From assembly GCA_027485005.1 (NCBI GenBank), contig JAIXRX010000017.1, positions 1 to 7,165 of the forward strand: a stretch of 7,165 bases of DNA, read 5' to 3'. The DNA is from Alphaproteobacteria bacterium (lineage in GTDB: Bacteria > Pseudomonadota > Alphaproteobacteria > Rickettsiales > JAIXRX01). Each line of letters starts with the position of its first letter. Positions within the stretch are counted from its first letter, which is position 1. A model generated the notes under the pieces. It did not search any database and was not told the origin of the DNA. It saw only the letters and a program-made list of their open reading frames with translations. The position numbers and the translations under genes are program-made. Below are positions 1 to 5,746 of this stretch, in pieces.

Positions 1-147
1 GAAGAAAATAAAACTACGGCAATTATAGGCGGTGTTTTACTGGCGGGTGCAGCGGGTTACGGTATTTATCGGGCGACTCATGCCGAGAAAGAAGATGCCC
101 GCGCGACGCAAACCACCAATGCTCCTCTGCCATTCCCACCGCGTTAG
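1..147 (+). CDS. 3' end of an unidentified gene; C-terminal hydrophobic segment
   Basis: Partial gene whose start lies outside the window; the open frame begins at base 1 and gives 48 residues before TAG at 145-147. Residues 8-23 of the visible part form a short glycine/alanine-rich hydrophobic stretch (IIGGVLLAGAAGYGIY), followed by a charged segment (HAEKEDAR) and a Pro-rich end (PLPFPPR). This would suit a C-terminal membrane anchor or a glycine-zipper segment, but too little is visible to name a family. The stop codon is only 2 bp from the stop codon of the converging minus-strand gene, and I see no terminator between them. The frame is judged real because it is open to the window edge and ends neatly against its neighbour. 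Confidence 0.55.
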   Translation, partial: EENKTTAIIGGVLLAGAAGYGIYRATHAEKEDARATQTTNAPLPFPPR

Positions 148-149
148 TT

Positions 150-611
150 TTATGGGCGCAACATGCTGGCGGCGGCCATCGCCCCCATGCTGGTGATATC
201 TGCGGGGTTGCCTTGCTGCGCTGAATGCAGTTGGCCATTTTCAAAATGCAACAGGGTGGGGCGCTGGTTGGCGTCAAACACATAAACCAGTACTAATACT
301 TTGCGCTGTGGATTTTTGGTAGGCACCGAAATCACACGGGTCGGTTCTCCAAGCGCTAACTTGGCCATTTCGGGCGTTGCCTGCTTAAATAATTTTCCTT
401 GTTTCAAAATTTCGCGATATTGCCAATTGATGGGCAGGGCGCTGATGCGCTGTTGGCGAAGAATTTCCTGACGGCCAGCCTCGGTCCAGCCTTTAGTGTC
501 GATCTTTATCACGAGTTGCTGGACGGCTTTGGGGTCGTTGAAAATCGCAAAAGAAATGCCGCCCGCGCAAAGCAGGATAAGCAAAACTGCAATAATCCAA
601 CGATTTGACAT
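150..611 (-). CDS. Small membrane-anchored protein, faint SmpA/OmlA(BamE)-like motif
   Basis: Encodes 153 residues. The N-terminus has a short basic start and a hydrophobic segment at about residues 5-24, which fits a signal anchor. Cys15 lies in this segment but its context (ILLC) is a poor lipobox, so a lipoprotein is unlikely. The remainder would be periplasmic. Residues 71-93 (GKLFKQATPEMAKLALGEPT) resemble the 'G-x-T-x-x-x-V-x-x-x-L-G-x-P' signature of SmpA/OmlA domains, and the later VYVFD and LHFENGQL strands suit that small alpha/beta fold. The resemblance is loose, so the family is a suggestion only. The start at 611 is the one that gives the hydrophobic leader; the Shine-Dalgarno sequence is weak (CGAGG, about 11 nt upstream). 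It is transcribed divergently from the His-rich gene and converges on the partial gene at the window start. Confidence 0.75.
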   Translation of the reverse strand: MSNRWIIAVLLILLCAGGISFAIFNDPKAVQQLVIKIDTKGWTEAGRQEILRQQRISALPINWQYREILKQGKLFKQATPEMAKLALGEPTRVISVPTKNPQRKVLVLVYVFDANQRPTLLHFENGQLHSAQQGNPADITSMGAMAAASMLRP

Positions 612-665
612 GTTGGTTTTGGCCTCGTGATTAGAGTTCTATACCCTCTCATTTTGCGCCCGAAA

Positions 666-705
666 TGTATAAGAAAGCGTAAATAACCCACTAAGAAATG
701 CTTAA
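666..705 (-). promoter_or_regulatory. Candidate promoter of the 150-611 gene with a CtrA-like half-site pair
   Basis: On the minus strand TTAA (705-702), 7 bases, then TTAG (694-691) is one mismatch from the alphaproteobacterial CtrA site TTAA-N7-TTAA. The second half overlaps a poor -35-like hexamer (TTAGTG, 694-689), followed after 17 bp by TATACA (671-666). The gene would then have a leader of about 48 nt. The arrangement, with the site over the -35, is typical of CtrA-activated promoters, but in AT-rich DNA a single near-match can easily be chance. Confidence 0.25.
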
Positions 706-749
706 TAGACGGCATTTTATTCAAATTATTTTTGCATTATTTGGTGAGT

Positions 750-794
750 TTTTTCCAAAATATTCACGAAACAGTAACAATTGGGGCGTAAAGT
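750..794 (+). promoter_or_regulatory. Triple 11-bp-phased operator and -10 for the His-rich gene
   Basis: Three 7-bp units start at 750, 761 and 772 (TTTTTCC, TATTCAC, CAGTAAC), separated by 4-bp A-rich linkers (AAAA, GAAA). Ten bases (AATTGGGGCG) then lead to TAAAGT at 789-794, a 4/6 match to TATAAT. Transcription would begin near 801, about 33 nt before the start codon. There is no -35 hexamer; the operator sits in its place, as in Pho-box promoters. The first unit is the weakest. Taken alone the case is modest; it becomes persuasive because the same layout occurs at 2636-2680 and, on the minus strand, at 6828-6872. Confidence 0.5.
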
Positions 795-833
795 AAGAAG
801 TATAGAAAACCAAAAACGAGTGCTGAAAAGACA

Positions 834-2624
834 ATGTCCGGTCATACTGACACCCATAAAAAAACTTCGAAAGGCGGCGGCCACAGCTCTGGCACGTCGC
901 ACGACAAGTTGCATAAAAGTGGCGAAGATGCACTGACAAAAGCATTAACGGGCGAAGGAAGCTTGCTCGGGATTCCTATTCCGAAAGAAATGAGCTTCTT
1001 GGTGCAAGGGTTGGTGAATAACGCCATTAACTTTGCTAACATTAAAGCCATTCAAGCCTGCAAAGACCATTTGCCACAAGAACAAACATGGGCGCGCGTG
1101 GTGACTGCAGGGGTGGGGTATGCTATTCCTCTTGCTCCGCAATTAATTACCTTGGGTAAAAAAGTTTCTAACTATTTTAGTACGGTGAATGAGTTGGATG
1201 CAGAAATGCGCCCGCTGTTTAATGCTAACTACAAAGCGCAATCCGGTTGGCAGCGTTTATTTGGCGGTAGTGAAAAGCACGATAATGCGATTATTAAATT
1301 CGCACGGGATCAGCTCACTGGCGTGTGCCGCAATGATATGCTTGCAACATCGGCGCATATGTTTGTGGCCGCTGCACCACCATTATTAGAAGCGCATTCA
1401 CGCTTGAATCCTGATTTCAAAAATCCGCTGAGAACAGCTAAGGATTGGTTTGAAGATAATATGAAAACCATGAATGAAGCTGCAGGAGGTCATGGCAATG
1501 GCCATGGTGGTCATGCGCATCTTAAAGGCCCCGGTTTCATGCAGTGGGATCAGTTTCTGTCAGGCGGTGCAGGGCAGATGGTGGGCGAAAAAATTCGCAA
1601 ATCATACAAAGAAAGCCATGAAGAATTTGATGGTAAATCGGCCTGGAAAGATTGCTTGAAATTCCGAACAGAATTAAATTCGTTTTTACAGCAAGCGCCG
1701 AATCTTTCGGAAAGCTCACGCAAGCGCAGTGAACAACAGCTGACCACGATGGTGAAAGATGTGTTTAAGCGTCGCTTTGTGGAGTCTGGCTGGGATGAAA
1801 TGAACCAAGCCAGCGAGGAGATGCTGGACGAAATTATGCCACAATTGATGAAACCCTTCCTCAGCGGCCAATTAGATGGTTTTGCTCTGGTGAATCTGGC
1901 GGGTGAAGACAGCATTGTGCGCAATGATGGCAAATATGTGGCGAATGAAATTGAGCTGCAAACCGCCATTGATGAACAGCTGACCAAACTTTCCCGCGAC
2001 AATATGATGGACCCGAAAGATTATTTTGCGGGCGTGTCGTTCCAACTGAAAGATGTGGTGCATGCCGCCAAAGATTTGACGGATAATGAAAAAGCCTTTT
2101 TCAGCATGATTCTTCCTGCCACCGTGCTGAAAGCCGCGGGTATGGATGATGAGCAGGTGAAAAATTTCCGCGCCGAAGGCCATGATAAATTCATGGAGCA
2201 GATGGCGGATTATGTCGTGCATCTGAATGAAAAAGATGTAGATGATTTGAAGCATATGCAGCTGACCAAGCCAGACATTGCCTTCATTGGTAAAATGGCT
2301 GATTATATTGCGCAGCATGGCACGGACGGCTTGGAACAATATGCCGAAGAAGCTAAGCGCCTGATTGCGACTACGGCCGTACAATCGCCATCCTCCTTCC
2401 GTGAGGCGTTGGAGCAAGAAGGCAAGCACCGCACGCACCATGCCAACCATGTGGCTAAACATGGCGAAAGCAAAGGGACGGCCGCAGACGCGCATTCTGA
2501 TAAAGAAACCCACAGCCACACCGCAAAAATCCTCGCTGAAAAAGCAGCGCGTGACGTGGAAAAACATGACCGTGTAGCGACATCTCATCACGAGCCAGCA
2601 GGCCACGGGCACGGGGGACGATAA
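834..2624 (+). CDS. Histidine-rich protein of unknown function, 596 aa
   Basis: I do not recognise the family. There is no signal peptide. The protein has a helical, mostly hydrophilic core flanked by histidine/glycine/lysine-rich, probably disordered ends: residues 4-27 carry five His, residues 220-229 hold a HGNGHGGHAH island, and residues 532-593 hold at least a dozen His, ending HGHGGR. A moderately hydrophobic stretch (about 88-108) is the only candidate membrane-interacting segment. Cysteines are few (76, 165, 274). The His clusters could bind Ni, Zn or Cu, or act as linkers; neither is shown. The start at 834 is supported by the upstream promoter-like element, and the next in-frame ATG would remove the His-rich head. 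There is no good Shine-Dalgarno sequence. The gene is followed by 98 bp containing a second copy of the same promoter layout, so it is probably its own unit. A real gene is supported by its length and by codon usage resembling its neighbours. Confidence 0.85.
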   Translation: MSGHTDTHKKTSKGGGHSSGTSHDKLHKSGEDALTKALTGEGSLLGIPIPKEMSFLVQGLVNNAINFANIKAIQACKDHLPQEQTWARVVTAGVGYAIPLAPQLITLGKKVSNYFSTVNELDAEMRPLFNANYKAQSGWQRLFGGSEKHDNAIIKFARDQLTGVCRNDMLATSAHMFVAAAPPLLEAHSRLNPDFKNPLRTAKDWFEDNMKTMNEAAGGHGNGHGGHAHLKGPGFMQWDQFLSGGAGQMVGEKIRKSYKESHEEFDGKSAWKDCLKFRTELNSFLQQAPNLSESSRKRSEQQLTTMVKDVFKRRFVESGWDEMNQASEEMLDEIMPQLMKPFLSGQLDGFALVNLAGEDSIVRNDGKYVANEIELQTAIDEQLTKLSRDNMMDPKDYFAGVSFQLKDVVHAAKDLTDNEKAFFSMILPATVLKAAGMDDEQVKNFRAEGHDKFMEQMADYVVHLNEKDVDDLKHMQLTKPDIAFIGKMADYIAQHGTDGLEQYAEEAKRLIATTAVQSPSSFREALEQEGKHRTHHANHVAKHGESKGTAADAHSDKETHSHTAKILAEKAARDVEKHDRVATSHHEPAGHGHGGR

Positions 2625-2635
2625 AATTCACAAAA

Positions 2636-2680
2636 CTGTAACAAAAGGTTCAATAAACAGTCATAATCCAAGCGTAGCAT
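2636..2680 (+). promoter_or_regulatory. Triple 11-bp-phased operator (Pho-box-like) and -10 for the 493-aa gene
   Basis: Units CTGTAAC (2636-2642), GGTTCAA (2647-2653) and CAGTCAT (2658-2664) are spaced exactly 11 bp apart with linkers AAAA and TAAA. The outer two match the Pho-box unit CTGTCAT at 5 and 6 of 7 positions. Ten bases (AATCCAAGCG) lead to TAGCAT (2675-2680), a 4/6 match to TATAAT. The predicted start near 2687 gives a leader of about 36 nt. This is the best match of the three boxes to a classical Pho box. The regulator could be PhoB or another OmpR-family protein; sequence alone cannot tell. Confidence 0.6.
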
Positions 2681-2722
2681 TTAACTATTAAACCACGACA
2701 ACACTAAAGGTTCTTTTTCCCT

Positions 2723-4204
2723 ATGGTCGCAACCAACATTAGACCTCCTGCAAACACCTCTAAAGCCGCCAATATTCGTGTCGGCTCAGAGAATGCATTG
2801 TCTAATGCTAATGGCAAAATCTTTATGGGCACCATGATTGCGCCACTAGCGATTGGCGGTGTTGGTAGCCTATTGAGCACGATAGGCGGATGGTTTAAAA
2901 GTGATGGCTTGATTAATGCGGGCACAAAAGTCAAAGGTTTCAAAACAGCAATCAATGAAACACCAATTCAAGAACTTGCGGGTGATACGTCATTCGGTAA
3001 AGCGATAAGTAATGGCTCCCAAACGATTGCAGACACGGTTGGTGGCTGGCTTGGTGGCTTGGATAAAAATGGCAAAATTTTTAATTGGCTAAAGAAATCA
3101 CAACAAGGCGATGTGAAGAGTCACCGCAATGTACTTGAAAAATTAGTGGGTGAACTTGAAGCGAGCATGATTAACAAAAAAACTGGCGCTAAGTTACTCG
3201 GCGATGGTCATGACGCGATTGTATCACAAATTAGTAGCCTCAAAGGTTTGATTAAAAGCGTCGAAACACCCGAAACACATAAAGCTCTTAATGAGGCAAT
3301 CAGTGCTCTTCAAGAGAATGTCAAAGGCATTGACGGCGCCAAAGGCTTTTTATCAAAGTTAACGGAAGTCAATGATCGTAGCACCATGCTGGGCAAGCTA
3401 TTTGATTCCAACTTAGGCAATAACCTCAAAGAAACCATCAGTAATATTCCTAATAATATTGGTAAAATGTCAACGCATGAGCTGGTGTTCCAAGGCGCGA
3501 ATGCCCTGATGTATGCTGGCGAAGCCTACGGCATGATTAAAGATTTCCGCAGTAATATGCAGGTGATGAAGGCCATGTATAAAGACATGACTGGAAAAGA
3601 TGCATCTACTTTCAAGATTATGTTTGGTGATGTGCCAGCCCCTGTGAAGATGATGCGTAAACAGTATATGAGCCGCAATTTATTCGCGAACTTCCTAAAC
3701 TTTGGCGGATTTGTAGCAGGGCAGGTGGCTTTTAATAAAGGTCACAAAGAAGGTTGGGGCATGCTCAAAACCATGGGTATTGGCATGGGGGCTAGCATGG
3801 GCACCAGTATGCTTTCTAGTTACCTCATTAAGCCAACAGATGCCGGCCAAACCTATGCGACACTTGCAAATGCCCAATCACAAGGCGTGCAGGTGCCTGC
3901 GGAATCCTATGCACAACTTTTTGCATCCATTGCACCAGCGATTGGTAAAACGGGCAAGTTGGCAGGGCGTAATGTGATGGAATTGGCGAATGCCTGCGCA
4001 TCTTCACAAGCCGATTTGGGAACGGCGCTCAAAATGTTTGACGAAGCGCTGAAAGGAAAAAGTTTTGCGGGCTATACCTCTGCGATTAGTATGCAAGAAG
4101 CACAGCGTACTAGCATGTTGCAACAGCAGCCAAATCAAGCGGTGGGTCAATTCACCAGCCAATATATGAACCGTGGGGCTGGGGCTATGGCGCCGCATCT
4201 CTAA
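2723..4204 (+). CDS. Gly/Ala/Met-rich protein of unknown function with hydrophobic segments, 493 aa
   Basis: No family recognised. After a hydrophilic N-terminus, residues 33-57 form a glycine-rich hydrophobic stretch (start IFMGTMIAPLAIGG). Residues 130-245 look like amphipathic helices. Residues 260-315 are Met-rich, and a second hydrophobic region spans 318-337 and 345-369 (GMGASMGTSMLSSYLI). The C-terminal third is Ala/Gln/Ser-rich and ends MAPHL. There is no cleavable signal peptide, and one cysteine (425). Such a makeup could fit a membrane-active or secreted protein, or a tape-measure-like protein given that tail genes follow. Against the latter, a strong terminator and separate promoter signals divide it from the tail genes. 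The start at 2723 has only AAGG 12 nt upstream, but it fits the predicted transcript start. No homology to the preceding His-rich protein is evident. Confidence 0.85.
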   Translation: MVATNIRPPANTSKAANIRVGSENALSNANGKIFMGTMIAPLAIGGVGSLLSTIGGWFKSDGLINAGTKVKGFKTAINETPIQELAGDTSFGKAISNGSQTIADTVGGWLGGLDKNGKIFNWLKKSQQGDVKSHRNVLEKLVGELEASMINKKTGAKLLGDGHDAIVSQISSLKGLIKSVETPETHKALNEAISALQENVKGIDGAKGFLSKLTEVNDRSTMLGKLFDSNLGNNLKETISNIPNNIGKMSTHELVFQGANALMYAGEAYGMIKDFRSNMQVMKAMYKDMTGKDASTFKIMFGDVPAPVKMMRKQYMSRNLFANFLNFGGFVAGQVAFNKGHKEGWGMLKTMGIGMGASMGTSMLSSYLIKPTDAGQTYATLANAQSQGVQVPAESYAQLFASIAPAIGKTGKLAGRNVMELANACASSQADLGTALKMFDEALKGKSFAGYTSAISMQEAQRTSMLQQQPNQAVGQFTSQYMNRGAGAMAPHL

Positions 4205-4230
4205 GATATATTTTCTAACATTATGTTCGA

Positions 4231-4253
4231 CCTCGCTTTGGCGGGGTTTTTTT
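4231..4253 (+). terminator. Rho-independent terminator after the 493-aa gene
   Basis: CCTCGC (4231-4236), loop TTTG, GCGGGG (4241-4246) form a 6-bp stem with one T-G wobble, directly followed by seven T (4247-4253). It lies 27 bp after the stop codon at 4202-4204. It separates the unknown gene pair from the tail genes, so those probably have their own promoter; I see no convincing one in the 37 bp that remain before 4291. Confidence 0.85.
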
Positions 4254-4290
4254 ATGTCCAAATTTTACTCCCCAAAAGAAAGAGGATGTT

Positions 4291-4890
4291 ATGAGTTTTG
4301 TTGAGATTCAATTTCCACCCAAGATTGCTTTTGGCTCTTCAGGCGGGCCGCTTTATGCGACCGAAGTCAGTGTCAGTGCGTCGGGTTATGAGCAGCGTAA
4401 TGTGCTGTGGAGCGCTGCCCGCCTTCGTTATAACGTGGCTCATGGCGTGAAAACCAAAGCGCAAATGGACGAGCTGATTGCATTTTTCCGCGCACGAAAA
4501 GGCCGAGCCTATGGCTTTCGTTTCAAAGATTGGAGCGACTATCAAGCTACAGGCCAAGTGCTAGGCACGGGCAATGGCAGCCGCACGCAATTTGAATTGG
4601 TCAAACATTATAGCAGTGGCAATGTGGTGGAAACTCGGCGCATTCACAAAGCAGTGGCAGGCACGGTGAAAATCTATGTGAATGGCATTTTGCAAACGGG
4701 CGGATACAGCGCGGATATGAATACAGGACTTGTCAGTTTTAGTGCGCCAGTAGGCAGTGGGGCAGTGGTGAGTGCGGATTTTGAATTTGATGTGCCAGTG
4801 CGTTTTGATACCGACCATTTAAGCGCCGAATGGCTTGATTTAGGATTTCATAGTTGGCGGGATATTCCGCTGATTGAAATTCGTTTGTAG
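4291..4890 (+). CDS. GTA/phage distal-tail protein, DUF2460 family (RcGTA g12-like)
   Basis: Encodes 199 residues, close to the usual 200-210 of this family. Recognisable DUF2460/TIGR02217 features run the full length: the N-terminal VEIQFPPKIAFGSSGGP, then TEVSVSASGYEQRN, AFFRARKGRAYGFRFKDW (about 64-81), a GTGNGSRTQFEL strand (92-103), GTVKIYVNG (124-132), and the C-terminal FEFDVPVRFDTDHL (164-177) before a final LIEIRL. In the Rhodobacter GTA particle this product sits at the distal end of the tail tube, joining tube and hub. AGAGG at 4281-4285, 5 nt before ATG, supports the start. The next gene starts 13 bp after its stop, so the two form an operon. A tape-measure gene (g11) would be expected just upstream but is not recognisable there. 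The protein is intact, with no sign of decay. Confidence 0.92.
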   Translation: MSFVEIQFPPKIAFGSSGGPLYATEVSVSASGYEQRNVLWSAARLRYNVAHGVKTKAQMDELIAFFRARKGRAYGFRFKDWSDYQATGQVLGTGNGSRTQFELVKHYSSGNVVETRRIHKAVAGTVKIYVNGILQTGGYSADMNTGLVSFSAPVGSGAVVSADFEFDVPVRFDTDHLSAEWLDLGFHSWRDIPLIEIRL

Positions 4891-4896
4891 AGGGAG
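4891..4896 (+). promoter_or_regulatory. Ribosome binding site that fixes the start of the hub-protein gene
   Basis: AGGGAG lies 7 nt before ATG at 4904. The frame is also open upstream from a TTG at 4874, but that start would lie inside the previous gene, has no such site, and would add ten residues (MKFVCRGRRA) that the family does not have. Confidence 0.75.
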
Positions 4897-4903
4897 ACGG
4901 GCG

Positions 4904-5746
4904 ATGAAAGCGATTAGTCATGCATTAAAAAATCATCTCAGCCAAGAGGTGGCAACGCTTTGTACTTTGGTAAAAATAACTCGCAAAGACGCTGTGATTG
5001 TGGGCTTAACCGATCATGATAGTAACGTGATATATGATAGCGTGACCTATGTGGCGAGTGGCAGTTTTACGCCGCGCGCGGTGGTAAGCAGTGCGGGTTT
5101 GAATGTGGATCATGGTGAAATTGAGGCGGTGTTTTCGTCTGATTTAATTCGTGAAGACGATGTGCTTGCGGGATTATATGACCATGCGCAAGTGACATTG
5201 ATGCTGGTGAATTACACCGCGCCAGAGGATGGCGTGTTGGTGTTGCGTCATGGGCATTGGGGCGAGATGAGCTTGCGTGGTGGCCAGTTTGTGGCGGAAT
5301 TGCGCGGGCTTGCACAAGCGTTGCAACATGAAATAGGCGAGCTTTATTCACCCACTTGCCGCGCGATGCTTGGCGATGCGCGTTGCAAAGTGAATCTGGC
5401 GGCATATACCGCTGCAAGCGCTGTGCAGAGTGTGGAGGGTGCTTTGGTATTTAAGGACGCTGCGCGCACAGAACCCGCCGGATTTTTTGCGCATGGCACG
5501 CTGAAATTTACCAGCGGCGATAATGCTGGATGGTATGGCGAAGTGAAAGCCTATGTGGTCGGCGAGGTAACGCTGCTGATTCCGCCGCCGCAGCCGATGA
5601 GCGCGGGCGATGGCTATCAGATAACAGCAGGGTGCGACAAGTCGTTTTCAACCTGCCGCACCCGCTTTAGCAACGGAGTCAATTTTCGAGGAGAGCCCCA
5701 TGTGCCCGGCCTAGACAGGCTGTTTCAGCCTGCCCGCCGTGACTAG
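4904..5746 (+). CDS. GTA/phage tail hub protein, DUF2163 + phage BR0599 family (RcGTA g13-like)
   Basis: Encodes 280 residues. The N-terminal DUF2163 part shows the typical TLCTLVKITRKDAVIVGLTDHD (about 18-39), LNVDHGEIEAVFSSD (66-80) and DVLAGLYDHAQVTLMLVNY (86-104). The C-terminal BR0599-like part has GELYSPTCRAMLGDARC (145-161) and ends with TAGCDKSFSTC, then RFSNGVNFRGEPHVPG (254-269). In GTA tails this protein forms part of the hub below the distal tail ring. Four cysteines in a C-x8-C (152, 161) and C-x6-C (244, 251) pattern match the arrangement used for an Fe-S cluster in lambda gpL-type tail proteins. The gene is co-oriented with the DUF2460 gene. Its last 4 bp overlap the end of the converging C26-like gene, where g14 would normally follow at once. 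The C-terminal ten residues (DRLFQPARRD) contain a hairpin-coding stretch. Confidence 0.92.
   Translation: MKAISHALKNHLSQEVATLCTLVKITRKDAVIVGLTDHDSNVIYDSVTYVASGSFTPRAVVSSAGLNVDHGEIEAVFSSDLIREDDVLAGLYDHAQVTLMLVNYTAPEDGVLVLRHGHWGEMSLRGGQFVAELRGLAQALQHEIGELYSPTCRAMLGDARCKVNLAAYTAASAVQSVEGALVFKDAARTEPAGFFAHGTLKFTSGDNAGWYGEVKAYVVGEVTLLIPPPQPMSAGDGYQITAGCDKSFSTCRTRFSNGVNFRGEPHVPGLDRLFQPARRD
5716..5732. repeat. Perfect inverted repeat at the end of the hub-protein gene
   Basis: CAGGCTG (5716-5722), TTT, CAGCCTG (5726-5732) is a perfect 7-bp stem with a 3-nt loop inside the last codons of the hub gene. On the minus strand it begins 10 bp past the C26-like stop codon. Neither side has a T tract, so it is not a classical terminator. 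It could still slow polymerases meeting head-on at this convergent junction. Confidence 0.5.

Noticed and set aside
561..575. Lipoprotein signal around Cys15 of the 153-aa protein
   Set aside because: The residues before Cys (I-L-L) do not fit the lipobox, which needs a small residue just before Cys.
1550..2002. Minus-strand open frame of 150 codons within the His-rich gene
   Set aside because: Ser-rich antisense shadow of the real gene; no start signal and no recognisable motif.
1872..2612. Long minus-strand open frame (246 codons) opposite the His-rich gene
   Set aside because: It lies wholly within the plus-strand gene, its product is rich in His, Phe and Ile as expected from antisense of this codon usage, and it has no ribosome binding site or domain.
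2682..2692. TTAA-N3-TTAA as a CtrA site before the 493-aa gene
   Set aside because: CtrA sites need a 7-bp spacer between the halves; here it is 3 bp.
4254..4290. Promoter for the g12-like gene
   Set aside because: Only 37 bp remain after the terminator and no convincing -35/-10 pair is visible; TTCGAC (4226-4231) would pair only with the T tract. A promoter must exist or there is read-through, but I cannot point to it.
4298..4335. Pho-like phased units upstream of or at the start of the tail genes
   Set aside because: I looked for GTCAC/TTCAC units at 11-bp steps before the g12-like and hub genes and found none, so the shared operator is not claimed for them.
4874..4903. Ten-residue upstream extension of the hub gene from a TTG start
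   Set aside because: It would begin inside the previous gene; the ATG at 4904 has AGGGAG 7 nt upstream and matches the family's N-terminus.
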